Source: Rhodoplanes serenus (lineage in GTDB: Bacteria; Pseudomonadota; Alphaproteobacteria; Rhizobiales; Xanthobacteraceae). From it: a DNA stretch of 39,762 bases. The notes beneath the pieces were generated by a model. That model did not search any database, was not told the origin of the DNA, and was given only the letters and a program-made list of their open reading frames with translations. The position numbers and the translations under genes were made by a program. Shown here in pieces: positions 24,339 to 33,466 of the stretch; the first letter of the stretch is position 1, and each line of letters starts with the position of its first letter. Location of the stretch: contig CAMDFO010000038.1 in assembly GCA_945897515.1 (NCBI GenBank), positions 1 to 39,762 of the forward strand, in the 5' to 3' direction.

Positions 24339-26315
24339 ATGACCGATGCCCATTTGAGATCGCCTCATACCATGAGGCGTGAGATTTCTGCCGACCGCGG
24401 AGCGCTGTTTTCCACGCTGGCGCGGCTGTGGCCGTACATCTGGCCGTCGGACCGGCGCGACCTGCAATGGCGGGTCGTGTACGCCACCATGCTGCTGCTG
24501 GTGGCGAAGCTTGCGACCATGGCGGTGCCCTTCACCTTCAAATGGGCGACCGATGGATTGGTCGGGCAGGGCACCGCCCCGATCGCGCCCGACTCCTGGT
24601 GGGTCTGGGTGACGGCAGCGCCGATCGCCATGACCATCGCTTACGGTATCACCCGCGTGCTGATGGCGGCGCTGACCCAGCTTCGCGACGGCGTGTTCGC
24701 CAAGGTGGCGATGCACGCGGTGCGCCGCCTCGCAATCCTGACCTTCGAGCATATGCACCAGCTTTCCTTGCGGTTCCATCTGGAGCGCAAGACCGGCGGG
24801 CTGACGCGCGTGCTGGAGCGCGGGCGCAACGGCATCGAGACCATCGTGCGGATGGTGATTCTGCAGGCCGTGCCGACGCTGGTCGAGGTGCTTTTGATCA
24901 TCGGCGTCCTGCTCTGGATGTTCGACTGGCGTTACGTAGTGGTCGTTGTCGTCACCGTCGCGCTCTACATGTGGTTCACCTACATCGCCACCGAATGGCG
25001 CATCGGCATCCGCCGCAAGATGAACGAAAGCGACAGCGACGCCAACACCAAGGCGATCGACTCGCTGCTCAACTACGAGACCGTGAAATATTTCGTCGCC
25101 GAGGAGCGTGAGACAAGGCGCTACGACCGCTCGATGGCGCGCTACGAGGACGCCAGCGTCAAGGCCTACACCTCGCTCGCCGTGCTCAACGCCGGCCAGG
25201 CGCTGATCTTCACCATCGGGCTCGGCGCCGCCATGGTGATGTGCGCGCTCGGCGTGCGAGCCGGGACCAACACCGTCGGCGATTTCGTCATGATCAACGC
25301 GATGATGATCCAGCTTTATCAGCCGCTCAACTTCATGGGCATGGTGTATCGCGAGATCAAGCAGGCGACGGTCGACATCGAGACCATGTTCAACATCCTG
25401 ATGCGTCCGACCGAGATCGAGGACAAGCCGGACGCCAGGCCGCTCGCGATCGGGGCCGGGTCGCTGCGTTTCGAGAACGTCGCCTTTGCCTACGATCCCG
25501 GCCGACCGATCCTCAAGGGCGTGAGTTTCGAGGTCCCCGCAGGCAAGACCATCGCCGTGGTCGGTCCTTCGGGCGCCGGCAAGTCGACCATCTCGCGCCT
25601 GATCTACCGGTTCTACGATGTCACTGGCGGACGCATCCTGATCGACGGGCAGGATGTGCGCGACGTCACACAAAAATCGCTGCGCCAGGCGATCGGCATG
25701 GTGCCGCAGGACACCGTGCTGTTCAACGACACCATCCGCTACAACATCCGCTACGGCCGCTGGGAAGCGAGCGACGAGGAAGTCAAGGAGGCAGCACGTC
25801 TGGCGCAGATCGACAATTTCATCCGCGTGTCGCCGCACGGCTACGAAACCGAAGTCGGCGAGCGCGGCCTCAAACTTTCAGGCGGCGAGAAGCAGCGCGT
25901 TGCCATCGCCCGGACCATCCTCAAGGCCCCGCCGATCCTGCTGCTCGACGAGGCGACCTCCGCGCTCGACAGCCACACCGAACGGGACATCCAGGACGCG
26001 CTGGAACGGGTGTCGCGCAACCGCACCACGCTGGTGATCGCGCACCGGCTCTCCACCATCGTCGGCGCCGACGAGATCATCGTGCTGGATCAGGGCGTGA
26101 TCGTCGAGCGTGGCACGCACTACCAATTGCTGGCGAAGGAGGGACTCTACGCGAGCATGTGGAACCGGCAGCGCGAGGCCGAGGAGGCGCGCGAGAAGCT
26201 GGCCCAGGTCGAGGACGACGCCAAGGCCCCGAACCGCAACCCGCCGCCGCTCGGCGAGCCGGTGCCGCCGCCTCCGGCCCGCAAGGTCGACGTTGCGCCC
26301 GCATCGGCAAAGTGA
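24339..26315 (+). CDS. Atm1-type ABC half-transporter (metal/glutathione-linked exporter)
   Basis: A 658-residue fused permease-ATPase. Six membrane helices span about 30-310 (VVYATMLLLVAKLATMAVPF at the start). The ATPase carries Walker A GPSGAGKST (409-417), signature LSGGEKQR (513-520), Walker B ILLLDE (533-538) and the H-loop IAHRLST. Motifs such as NYETVKYF and the overall length fit the Atm1/HMT1 branch that exports glutathione-bound metals or sulfur compounds. The ATG at 24339 is chosen because upstream in-frame sequence is not protein-like. A Pro-rich tail of about 40 residues follows the ATPase. The substrate is inferred. Confidence 0.9.
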   Translation: MTDAHLRSPHTMRREISADRGALFSTLARLWPYIWPSDRRDLQWRVVYATMLLLVAKLATMAVPFTFKWATDGLVGQGTAPIAPDSWWVWVTAAPIAMTIAYGITRVLMAALTQLRDGVFAKVAMHAVRRLAILTFEHMHQLSLRFHLERKTGGLTRVLERGRNGIETIVRMVILQAVPTLVEVLLIIGVLLWMFDWRYVVVVVVTVALYMWFTYIATEWRIGIRRKMNESDSDANTKAIDSLLNYETVKYFVAEERETRRYDRSMARYEDASVKAYTSLAVLNAGQALIFTIGLGAAMVMCALGVRAGTNTVGDFVMINAMMIQLYQPLNFMGMVYREIKQATVDIETMFNILMRPTEIEDKPDARPLAIGAGSLRFENVAFAYDPGRPILKGVSFEVPAGKTIAVVGPSGAGKSTISRLIYRFYDVTGGRILIDGQDVRDVTQKSLRQAIGMVPQDTVLFNDTIRYNIRYGRWEASDEEVKEAARLAQIDNFIRVSPHGYETEVGERGLKLSGGEKQRVAIARTILKAPPILLLDEATSALDSHTERDIQDALERVSRNRTTLVIAHRLSTIVGADEIIVLDQGVIVERGTHYQLLAKEGLYASMWNRQREAEEAREKLAQVEDDAKAPNRNPPPLGEPVPPPPARKVDVAPASAK

Positions 26316-26381
26316 GTGTCGAGTCTGGAATCCTCTCGACAAACATCAAGCTGTTGGGGACATTGGATCGGGTATTCGCGT

Positions 26382-26399
26382 CTCTCCCCGTAGGGAGAG
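26382..26399. repeat. Short hairpin between the ABC exporter and psd
   Basis: CTCTCCC-CGTA-GGGAGAG forms a 7-pair stem with a 4-base loop. It lies in the 120-base gap and resembles the short CTCTCCCC...GGGAGAG repeats common in these genomes. It may act as a weak terminator. Confidence 0.5.
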
Positions 26400-26435
26400 G
26401 AAACCGCGCCCTGAACGAAGGCCGCCACAAGCAAC

Positions 26436-27134
26436 ATGTCCATCGTCAACTCGATCCGTTCCCAGCTCGTGCCCATCCATCCGGAGGGCTATCCCTTTAT
26501 TGGCGGCTTCGCGCTGCTCAGCCTGATCTTTTTTTGGATCTGGACGCCGCTCGGCTGGATCGGCGCCCTGCTGACTGCGTGGTGTGCTTACTTCTTCCGC
26601 GACCCGCCGCGGGTGACGCCGCTGCGCGATGGTCTCGTGGTCGCCCCCGCCGACGGCCGTGTCAGTCTGGTGGCGAACGTGGTGCCGCCGAAGGAACTGG
26701 GGCTGAGCGACCGGCCGCTGCCGCGGGTCTCGATCTTCATGAGCGTGTTCGACTGTCACGTGAATCGCGCCCCGGTCTCCGCCCGCATCGAGCGCATGGT
26801 CTATCGCAAGGGGCTGTTTCTCAATGCCGACCTCGACAAGGCGAGCGAGGACAACGAGCGAAACGCGTTCCTGCTCGACGCCGGCGGATACCGCATCGGC
26901 GTGGTGCAGATCGCCGGGCTGATTGCCCGGCGTATCGTACCGTTCGTCCAGGAGGGGCAGTCGGTGACGGCCGGCGACCGTATCGGCATGATCCGGTTCG
27001 GCTCGCGCGTCGACGTCTATCTGCCGGAGGGGGCCAAGCCGGCGGTTGCCGTGGGCCAGCTCTCGCTGGCTGGCGAGACTGTGCTTGCCGATCTCGCCCT
27101 GCAGGAGCCGGTCCGCAGCTTCCGGGTTGGCTGA
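26436..27134 (+). CDS. psd: Phosphatidylserine decarboxylase proenzyme (short type)
   Basis: A 232-residue proenzyme that decarboxylates phosphatidylserine to phosphatidylethanolamine in the inner membrane. Visible are the membrane-anchoring hydrophobic segment (about 20-45), [25 protein letters not shown] and the self-cleavage site FGSRVD with Gly189-Ser190, where the serine becomes the pyruvoyl group. The short length and the GS rather than LGST motif mark the archaeal-type/rhizobial PSD. It precedes pssA, which makes its substrate. Confidence 0.94.
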   Translation: MSIVNSIRSQLVPIHPEGYPFIGGFALLSLIFFWIWTPLGWIGALLTAWCAYFFRDPPRVTPLRDGLVVAPADGRVSLVANVVPPKELGLSDRPLPRVSIFMSVFDCHVNRAPVSARIERMVYRKGLFLNADLDKASEDNERNAFLLDAGGYRIGVVQIAGLIARRIVPFVQEGQSVTAGDRIGMIRFGSRVDVYLPEGAKPAVAVGQLSLAGETVLADLALQEPVRSFRVG

Positions 27135-27222
27135 CGGCGAATTCTCCTCGCGCGGGGCCAATGGTTAACCCCTGCGGCACCGCGGCGTGGCGGTGGCCGC
27201 GGCGAACGGCTATATTGATCCA

Positions 27223-28101
27223 ATGACTTCGCCCTTCGACCCCCACCGGATGGAAGCCCGGCGCAAGCGCTTCCGCGCCATCCCGGTGCGTTCGTTGTTG
27301 CCCAATCTGGTCACGCTGCTCGCGCTCTGCGTGGGACTGACCGGCATTCGGCTCGCATTCGAGGGCAAGCTCGAACTCGCGCTCTACGCCATCGTGTTCG
27401 CAGCCGCGCTGGACGGCATCGACGGCCGACTCGCGCGCCTGATGAAGGGCCAGTCGAAGTTTGGCGCGGAGCTCGACAGCTTGGCCGACTTCATGAACTT
27501 CGGCTGCGCGCCCGCGCTGTTCCTCTATCTCTGGGGCCTGCACGAACTCGGGAACGTCGGTTGGATCGCGGCCCTGCTGTTCGCGATCTGCGGCGCGCTG
27601 CGGCTGGCGCGCTTCAACGTGATGATCGACGACCCGAACAAGCCGGCCTGGACGGGCAATTTCTTTACTGGCGTTCCGGCGCCGGCCGGCGCGATCGTCG
27701 TCCTGCTGCCGCTCTACCTCAACCTGCTCGGCCTGTTCAAAGCGCCTGCATCTCTCGTGCTGGTCTACACGCTGGTCATTGCCGGCCTGATGGTGTCGCG
27801 GTTGCCGGTGTTCTCGGGCAAGCGGGTCGGCAAGCGCATACCGCCGGAGATGGTGCTGCCAGTGTTCGTGTTCGTGGTGGCGTTCTTCGCGCTGCTGATC
27901 GCCTATCCATGGTGGGTGCTGACGCTGGGCACCTTCCTGTATCTCGCATGCCTGCCGCTCGGCTGGTTGTCCTACCAGGAGTACGAGCGCAAGCACGCCG
28001 CCGCCATTGCTTCGCCGGACGCGGTGCCGTCCGTTGCCGAAGCGCCCGAAATATCGCCGCCGCCGCCGGACCAGCCCGAGCGTCCCGCCCGGCTCAATTG
28101 A
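27223..28101 (+). CDS. pssA: CDP-diacylglycerol-serine O-phosphatidyltransferase
   Basis: A 292-residue integral-membrane enzyme that makes phosphatidylserine from CDP-diacylglycerol and serine. The CDP-alcohol phosphotransferase motif is complete: Asp67-Gly68, Ala71-Arg72, Gly81, Asp85, Asp89. Several hydrophobic helices follow, and the C-terminal 40 residues are Pro-rich. The ATG at 27223 fits the family N-terminus; a GTG at 27187 would add 12 residues. No clear Shine-Dalgarno. The psd-pssA order is the usual alphaproteobacterial one. Confidence 0.94.
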   Translation: MTSPFDPHRMEARRKRFRAIPVRSLLPNLVTLLALCVGLTGIRLAFEGKLELALYAIVFAAALDGIDGRLARLMKGQSKFGAELDSLADFMNFGCAPALFLYLWGLHELGNVGWIAALLFAICGALRLARFNVMIDDPNKPAWTGNFFTGVPAPAGAIVVLLPLYLNLLGLFKAPASLVLVYTLVIAGLMVSRLPVFSGKRVGKRIPPEMVLPVFVFVVAFFALLIAYPWWVLTLGTFLYLACLPLGWLSYQEYERKHAAAIASPDAVPSVAEAPEISPPPPDQPERPARLN

Positions 28102-28126
28102 TCGCTGCCATTTGTCGGATCACCCC

Positions 28127-28705
28127 ATGCCGCGTGCCACCCGCGTTCTCCCGGCTGCCGACCGCAGTGGCGGCCGTGTCGTCGATACGCTGATCCTGTC
28201 GTTCGCCCAGCGCCAGGCACAGCAGGGCTTCCTGTTCGGCACCGGCGGCACGTGCGTCGAGCTCGATCTTGCCGAGCCGGTGCGGCTCCGCACCGACGAC
28301 GCGCTGGTGCTGGAAGACGGTTCTCTCATTGAAGTGGTGGCCGAGGCCGAGCCGCTGATCGAAACGCGTGCCACCGATCTGGCCGCGCTCGCGCGCCTCG
28401 CCTGGCATCTCGGCGACCGTCATGTCCCGGTGCAGATTTTCGAGCGGCGGCTGCGGCTGCGCCCCGATCCGGCGATCGAGGAACTTCTGAACAATCTCGG
28501 CGCCAAGGTCGTCGCCATCGAGGCGCCGTTCGAACCCGAGGGCGGGGCTTATGCGGTGCCGTCCGGCGGACATGGTCATCACGATCACCACCACCATGCC
28601 CACGATCATCAACACCATCACCACCACGATCACGGCCATCACCAAGACCATGTCCACGGTCCCGAATGCGCCCACGATCACAAGCACGATCAAGGAAAGA
28701 GCTGA
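28127..28705 (+). CDS. ureE: Urease accessory protein UreE with His-rich tail
   Basis: Encodes 192 residues. UreE is a nickel metallochaperone that delivers Ni2+ to urease. Residues 1-145 match the two UreE domains, including the LAWHLGDRHVPVQIFE block around His99. The tail (149-192) has 22 histidines in 44 residues plus one Cys, a large nickel-buffering site. The ATG at 28127 has only a weak Shine-Dalgarno; it lies 25 bases after pssA, so coupling is possible. No ureABC, ureD, ureF or ureG is in the window, so it is an orphan here. Confidence 0.85.
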   Translation: MPRATRVLPAADRSGGRVVDTLILSFAQRQAQQGFLFGTGGTCVELDLAEPVRLRTDDALVLEDGSLIEVVAEAEPLIETRATDLAALARLAWHLGDRHVPVQIFERRLRLRPDPAIEELLNNLGAKVVAIEAPFEPEGGAYAVPSGGHGHHDHHHHAHDHQHHHHHDHGHHQDHVHGPECAHDHKHDQGKS

Positions 28706-28710
28706 CGCGG

Positions 28711-29433
28711 ATGGGGCGGCTCAGCGACAAGATCGTTCTGATCACCGGCGCGGCCGGCGCGATCGGCTTGGCGTTGGCGAAGGCGATTGCCACGGCCGGC
28801 GGCAAGGCCGTCACCAGCGATCTTGCGGGGCAGGGCGCGGATCACGTGCTCGATGTCAGCTCCGAAAGCGACTGGCTGCGCGTCGTCGACGAACTCGGAC
28901 GCGTGCACGACCATCTGGACGGGCTGGTGAACGCGGCCGGTCTTGCAGTGCTGGGCACCGTCGAGGACACCGATTTCGCCACTTGGCGAAAGATCATGGC
29001 GGTCAATCTCGATGGCACGTTCCTGGGCTGCAAGCATGCGCTGCCGCTGCTCAAGCGCCGGGGCGGCTCGATCGTCAATCTGTCGTCGGTTGCAGGTCTG
29101 GTCGGGGGGCATAATTTCGCAGCCTACAACGCGTCGAAGGGCGGCGTGCGGTTGCTGTCGAAATCGGTGGCGCTGCATGGCGCACGGCTCGATCCGCAGG
29201 TGCGCTGCAATTCGGTCCACCCGGCGTTTCTCGAAGGGCCGATGGTGGACACCATCCTCAAGCACACCGATTTCCCCGATGGTGCGCGCGCGCGCATCAC
29301 GCGCGATATCCCGCTTGGCCGTTTCGGCACGCCAGTCGAGGTCGCCGATCTGTGCGTCTATCTGCTGTCGGATGAATCGCGTTTCGTCACCGGTGCCGAA
29401 TTCGTCATCGACGGCGGACTGACCGCGCGCTGA
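28711..29433 (+). CDS. Short-chain dehydrogenase/reductase
   Basis: A 240-residue classical SDR. The Rossmann glycine motif is TGAAGAIG (12-19), followed by NAAG (about 74-77), catalytic Ser126 in NLSSVAG, Tyr139 and Lys143 in YNASKGG, and the C-terminal IDGGLTA. The likely cofactor is NAD(H), because an Asp follows the second strand (TSDLAG). The substrate is unknown. AAGGAAAGAG lies 9-10 bases before the ATG and the gene begins five bases after ureE, in the same operon. Confidence 0.9.
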   Translation: MGRLSDKIVLITGAAGAIGLALAKAIATAGGKAVTSDLAGQGADHVLDVSSESDWLRVVDELGRVHDHLDGLVNAAGLAVLGTVEDTDFATWRKIMAVNLDGTFLGCKHALPLLKRRGGSIVNLSSVAGLVGGHNFAAYNASKGGVRLLSKSVALHGARLDPQVRCNSVHPAFLEGPMVDTILKHTDFPDGARARITRDIPLGRFGTPVEVADLCVYLLSDESRFVTGAEFVIDGGLTAR

Positions 29434-29448
29434 CGCCCAAACCGAGAG

Positions 29449-29808
29449 TCAGACCTTCCGGCTTAAACGCCGCGAATTCGCCTTCACGGCGCGAAACGCC
29501 GGACGCAGGCCCGCTTCCGCGATCGCGGCCGGAGCCTCAGCAAAATCGGCGAAATCCAACCGCCCGGTCGCAGCCGCCCCGGCCAGCCGGAACATTTCCT
29601 TCTGGGCGTCGAGCACGCCTTCGACCATCGCGGCGGCTTTTTCGCTCACCATGCGCGCCATCTCGGGCGTGTTCCGGGCTTCGCCGGTGGCGGCGCACGC
29701 AGCGGCAAGCATCGGCCAGCGGTACCACAGTGTGATGCCGGTGTGCATGCTTGCCAGACCGAGATTGGCGGCGAGACCGAATGCGGAGTTGCGACGTTTT
29801 CTTGCCAT
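29449..29808 (-). CDS. Small hypothetical protein, phasin-like in form
   Basis: Encodes 119 residues starting MARKRRNSAFGLAANLGLA, with the ATG at 29808. The centre (about 20-75) is a predicted long helix with alternating hydrophobic residues (MLAAACAATGEARNTPEMAR, then MVSEKAAAMVEGVLDAQKEM), and the C-terminus is basic (AVKANSRRLSRKV). The pattern recalls phasins, the small coat proteins of polyhydroxyalkanoate granules, but the match is only in general features. I do not assign a function. It is followed by a 15-base gap to the convergent SDR. Confidence 0.55.
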   Translation of the reverse strand: MARKRRNSAFGLAANLGLASMHTGITLWYRWPMLAAACAATGEARNTPEMARMVSEKAAAMVEGVLDAQKEMFRLAGAAATGRLDFADFAEAPAAIAEAGLRPAFRAVKANSRRLSRKV

Positions 29809-29849
29809 GTGGCTTTCAATGCGCTCCAGCCCGCTAGTTCCGTGCAACC

Positions 29850-30494
29850 TCAGAGTTGCAGCGGATAGCCGGGCATCAATTCGTAGGGATGCTTCCATCC
29901 CGGCAGCGCCTTGATGCGATCGAGCCAGGCGCTGATGTTCGGGTGTGCGCCGGCAATGTCGAAGCCGAACTCCTCGGCTGGGTAGTAGAGGTACGCGCAA
30001 AGCGACAGGTCCGCAATGGTCGGGTGCTCGCCGAGCATGAAGGAGCGCCCGGCAAGACGTTTATCGAGAATGCCGAGATTGCCGTCGATCCGGCCTTTGA
30101 GGAACGCAAGCACGGCCGGATCGCCCGCTGGCTTTGCGAAATTCTTGAGGAACCGGAACGGCCCGAGAAATCCGTTGACCTTCTGATTGTCGAAGATGAT
30201 CCAGCGCAGCGCTTCGAGCCGCTCGTCTTCGCCCTGCGGCTGGAATTTGCCACTGTGGTCCGCGAGATAGGTCAGGATGACGCCGGACTGGCTGAGCCTT
30301 TTCGCTCCGTGCACCAGAACCGGCACCTCGCCCATTTCGTTGACTTCGGTGCGGTACTGCGGCGTGCGCGTTTGGCCGCCTTTGAAGAAATCGACGAACA
30401 CCGGCTCCCAATCCGCGCCGATCAGATTGAGCATCAGCGCGGCACGATAGGAGTTGCCGGACTGCGCGAAGCAATAGAGCTGATATTCGGCCAT
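29850..30494 (-). CDS. Glutathione S-transferase family protein
   Basis: A 214-residue cytosolic GST. The N-terminal thioredoxin-fold domain begins YQLYCFAQSGNSYRAALMLN with a catalytic Ser/Tyr region, the cis-Pro in GEVPVLVHG, and the Glu/Ser-binding LSQSGVILTYL. The C-terminal helical domain has the conserved ADLSLCAYLYY capping motif. The substrate cannot be told. It runs head to tail with the Inh-type lipoprotein and mmsA on the same strand. Confidence 0.88.
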   Translation of the reverse strand: MAEYQLYCFAQSGNSYRAALMLNLIGADWEPVFVDFFKGGQTRTPQYRTEVNEMGEVPVLVHGAKRLSQSGVILTYLADHSGKFQPQGEDERLEALRWIIFDNQKVNGFLGPFRFLKNFAKPAGDPAVLAFLKGRIDGNLGILDKRLAGRSFMLGEHPTIADLSLCAYLYYPAEEFGFDIAGAHPNISAWLDRIKALPGWKHPYELMPGYPLQL

Positions 30495-30509
30495 GAGTTT
30501 TCCGGGTTG

Positions 30510-30920
30510 TCAGCGGCTCAACACGACCGGCTCGCCGCCCGTCGCGCTGCCGTCGAAGCGGCCTCCGGGCACAGCCGAAAGCTGGCCCAGCGGCTCGCCA
30601 TTGTGGTTGCGGATTTGAAGCCCGCTGCTATCGAACAGCCATTTCCGGCTGGTGAAGAATTGACCCGGGCAGCCGCCCTCCGGCGCGATCGTGCCCTCGG
30701 CGGTGCCGGCGGCCGCTGCTCCGAACGTCATGTTGCATTGGCCGCGTCCGGGCGAACTCAGCATCCAGCGGCCGGCCATGTTGACAGGCGGTGCGGCAGG
30801 GCGAGCCGGCGCGGCTGTGGGACCGCCGGGACTGCCAAAGCGGTCGCCGCTGCAACCCACGATCAGGCCGCCGGCAAGCAGCAGAGCGGGAAGACGAAGC
30901 GTGGAGGCGATGGAATGCAT
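30510..30920 (-). CDS. AprI/Inh (Omp19-type) protease-inhibitor lipoprotein
   Basis: Encodes 136 residues. A lipoprotein signal ends at LIVGC (Cys23), so the mature protein is probably lipid-anchored in the outer membrane. A Pro/Ala linker leads to the inhibitor barrel: MAGRWMLSSPGRGQCNMTF, GGCPGQFFTSRKWLF with two Cys likely in a disulfide, and NGEPLGQLSAV. The fold matches the AprI/Inh metalloprotease inhibitors and Brucella Omp19. The ATG at 30920 is chosen; the longer ORF adds six residues. Confidence 0.85.
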   Translation of the reverse strand: MHSIASTLRLPALLLAGGLIVGCSGDRFGSPGGPTAAPARPAAPPVNMAGRWMLSSPGRGQCNMTFGAAAAGTAEGTIAPEGGCPGQFFTSRKWLFDSSGLQIRNHNGEPLGQLSAVPGGRFDGSATGGEPVVLSR

Positions 30921-30934
30921 GATGCTGCTTCGCC

Positions 30935-32431
30935 TCACTTCATGGTCGGGATGACGAATTCGGCGCCTTCCTTGGTGCCGGACGGCCAGCGTGCGGTCAC
31001 CGTTTTGGTCTTGGTATAGAAGCGCACCGAGTCGGGCCCGTGCTGGTTGAGGTCGCCGAAGCCCGATCGCTTCCAGCCGCCAAACGTATGATAGGCGAGC
31101 GGCACCGGAATGGCGAAGTTGACGCCGACCATGCCGACCTGCACCCGGCTGGTGAAGTCGCGCGCGGTGTCGCCATCGCGGGTGAAGATCGAGACGCCGT
31201 TGCCGTACTCGTGGTCGGACGGCAGCCGCACCGCCTCCTCGTAGTCCTTGGCGCGGACCACCGACAACACCGGCCCGAAAATCTCTTCCTTGTAGATGCG
31301 CATGTCCGGCGTCACGTTGTCGAACAGGCAGCCGCCCATGAAGTTGCCGTTTTCGTAGCCTTGGAGCTTGAAGTTGCGGCCATCGACCAGGAGCTTGGCG
31401 CCTTCCTTGACGCCGGTGTCGACGTAATCCCTGACCTTGTTCATGTGGGCCTTGGTCACCATGGGCCCGTAGTCCGCCTGCTGATCGGTGGACGGCCCGA
31501 CCTTGAGGCTCTCGACGCGAGGAATGAGTTTTTTTATCAGGATGTCAGCGGTCTTTTCACCGACCGGCACCGCTACGGAGATTGCCATGCAGCGCTCGCC
31601 GGCCGAGCCGTAGCCTGCGCCGATCAGGGCGTCGACAGCCTGGTCGATGTCAGCGTCGGGCATCACGATCATGTGGTTCTTGGCGCCGCCGAAGCACTGC
31701 ACGCGCTTTCCGTGCGACGTACCGGTCGAATAGATGTATTGCGCGATGTCGGACGAACCGACGAAGCCGACCGCCTTGACCCTCGGGTCGGTCAGCAGCG
31801 TATCCACCGCCTCTTTGTCGCCGTTGACGACGTTGAGTACGCCGGGGGGCAGGCCCGCTTTGAGGAACAGCTCGGCGATCCGCATCGGCACCGACGGGTC
31901 ACGCTCGGATGGCTTAAGGATAAACGTGTTGCCGCAGGCGATCGCCGGCGCGCATTTCCACAGCGGGATCATGGCCGGGAAATTGAACGGCGTGATGCCG
32001 GCAACGACGCCGAGCGGCTGGCGCACCGAATAGAGATCGATACCTGGGCCGGCGCCCTCGGTGTATTCGCCCTTCAACAGGTGCGGAATGCCACAGGCGA
32101 ATTCCACCACCTCCAGCCCGCGTTGGATGTCGCCCTTGGAGTCGGCGAAGGTCTTGCCGTGCTCGGACGATAGCAGCCGGGCGAGATCGTCATATTCGGC
32201 CTGGATCAGCTCCAGGAACTTGAACATCACGCGGGCGCGGCGCTGCGGATTGGTGGCGGCCCAGCCCGGGAAGGCCGCTTCGGCGTTGGCTATGGCGTTC
32301 TCGACCTCGGACTTGCTGGCGAAGGCGACCCTGGCCTGGACCTCGCCGGTGTTGGGGTTGAACACGTCGCCCTGCCGGCCGGAGGCGCCCTTCACCTGTT
32401 TCCCGCCGATGAAGTGACCGATCTCGCGCAT
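30935..32431 (-). CDS. mmsA: Methylmalonate-semialdehyde dehydrogenase (CoA-acylating)
   Basis: A 498-residue aldehyde dehydrogenase that converts methylmalonate semialdehyde to propionyl-CoA in valine catabolism, and malonate semialdehyde to acetyl-CoA. It has TPFNFPAMIPLW, the NAD-binding FVGSSDIAQYI, FGGAKNHMIVMPDAD, and catalytic Cys281 in AGERCMA. The FGGAKNH motif and the missing Glu268 separate it from ordinary ALDHs. GGAGG precedes the ATG by seven bases. It is the first gene of a minus-strand group with the lipoprotein and GST. Confidence 0.95.
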   Translation of the reverse strand: MREIGHFIGGKQVKGASGRQGDVFNPNTGEVQARVAFASKSEVENAIANAEAAFPGWAATNPQRRARVMFKFLELIQAEYDDLARLLSSEHGKTFADSKGDIQRGLEVVEFACGIPHLLKGEYTEGAGPGIDLYSVRQPLGVVAGITPFNFPAMIPLWKCAPAIACGNTFILKPSERDPSVPMRIAELFLKAGLPPGVLNVVNGDKEAVDTLLTDPRVKAVGFVGSSDIAQYIYSTGTSHGKRVQCFGGAKNHMIVMPDADIDQAVDALIGAGYGSAGERCMAISVAVPVGEKTADILIKKLIPRVESLKVGPSTDQQADYGPMVTKAHMNKVRDYVDTGVKEGAKLLVDGRNFKLQGYENGNFMGGCLFDNVTPDMRIYKEEIFGPVLSVVRAKDYEEAVRLPSDHEYGNGVSIFTRDGDTARDFTSRVQVGMVGVNFAIPVPLAYHTFGGWKRSGFGDLNQHGPDSVRFYTKTKTVTARWPSGTKEGAEFVIPTMK

Positions 32432-32659
32432 TGCATGTCCTCCGTACCAACCCCGGCCGACGGTCTAGCGCCGTCAACAAATCATTAATACCCCAGATAG
32501 CGCAGGCCGTGGCGGGCGGGAAGCCCGCGGGGCCGCGGTTCTGTGTCCTGGTGACGGTCCGTTAGCCTTTAGAATCCCTTAAGCGCACCGGAGTAGGGTC
32601 CGGATCACGGATTTTCTGCGCCAACGGGCTGGCGCGCGTGGCGTTTGTCGGAGTGTTCC

Positions 32660-33445
32660 ATGGATCTCGCAACCGGCCTTGGTCTTCTTGCCGGCGCAAT
32701 CGTCCTCGTCGTCATGATCCTGATGGGCGGCGATTTGCGGATGTTCCTAAATCTGCACGCCTTCATCGTGATTTTCGGCGGCGCTTTTGCCGCGACGCTG
32801 ATCCGTTTCCCGTTCTCGACGATGCTTCACGGCATCCCGATGGGGATGAAATACGCATTCACGATGCGCCGTTGGACCCCGCGGGAACTGGTCGACGAGA
32901 TCGCCAACCTGGCCGAGATTGCGCGCAAGAACGGCCCGATCGGCCTTGAAAAGGTGGAGGTCGAAGACCCATTTCTCGCCACCGGCATCCGGTTCGTCGC
33001 CGACGGCTACGATCCGACCTTCATCCGGGATCATCTGGAGCGCGATCGCGACAACTTCCTGACCCATCTCGACGAGGGACAGAAAATCTACCGTGCGATC
33101 GGCGATTGCGCGCCGGCCTTCGGCATGATCGGAACGCTGATCGGCATGGTGCAGATGTTCGCCAACATGACCGACCCCTCGAAGCTCGGGCCATACATGG
33201 CGGCGGCGCTGCTCGCCACGTTCTACGGAGCCGCGGTCGCGAACCTGTTCTGCCTGCCGATCGCCGACAAGCTGCATCTCAAGCTCGCCGACGAGGATAT
33301 CAACCGCACGCTGATCATCGATGGCGTGCTGATGATCCGCGAGACCAAGAGCCCGACCTTGGTGCGCGAGATGTTGATGGCCTACATGCCGGCCCACCAT
33401 CGCCACACCGAGGTGGATGAAGAACCGGAGGCCGTGCCGGCCTGA
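32660..33445 (+). CDS. motA: MotA-type flagellar motor stator protein (proton channel)
   Basis: Encodes 261 residues with four membrane helices (two at about 5-50, two at about 145-205), matching MotA/PomA rather than TolQ/ExbB. The conserved block is APAFGMIGTLIGMVQMF and PYMAAALLATFYGAAVANLF, with the cytoplasmic charged loop between. MotA with MotB forms the ion channel that drives flagellar rotation. The ATG at 32660 has GGAG eight bases ahead. No other flagellar gene is in the window; the pair stands apart from a flagellar cluster. Confidence 0.9.
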   Translation: MDLATGLGLLAGAIVLVVMILMGGDLRMFLNLHAFIVIFGGAFAATLIRFPFSTMLHGIPMGMKYAFTMRRWTPRELVDEIANLAEIARKNGPIGLEKVEVEDPFLATGIRFVADGYDPTFIRDHLERDRDNFLTHLDEGQKIYRAIGDCAPAFGMIGTLIGMVQMFANMTDPSKLGPYMAAALLATFYGAAVANLFCLPIADKLHLKLADEDINRTLIIDGVLMIRETKSPTLVREMLMAYMPAHHRHTEVDEEPEAVPA

Positions 33446-33466
33446 TCCGCCGCGCCGGCTTAAGCC

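Noticed and set aside
24282..25838. Minus-strand ORF of 518 codons opposite the ABC exporter
   Set aside because: All ABC motifs are on the plus strand; the antisense translation is low-complexity His/Asp/Arg.
28561..28690. CAC/CAT-rich tract as a possible simple repeat
   Set aside because: It is the in-frame His-rich tail of UreE, not an independent repeat.
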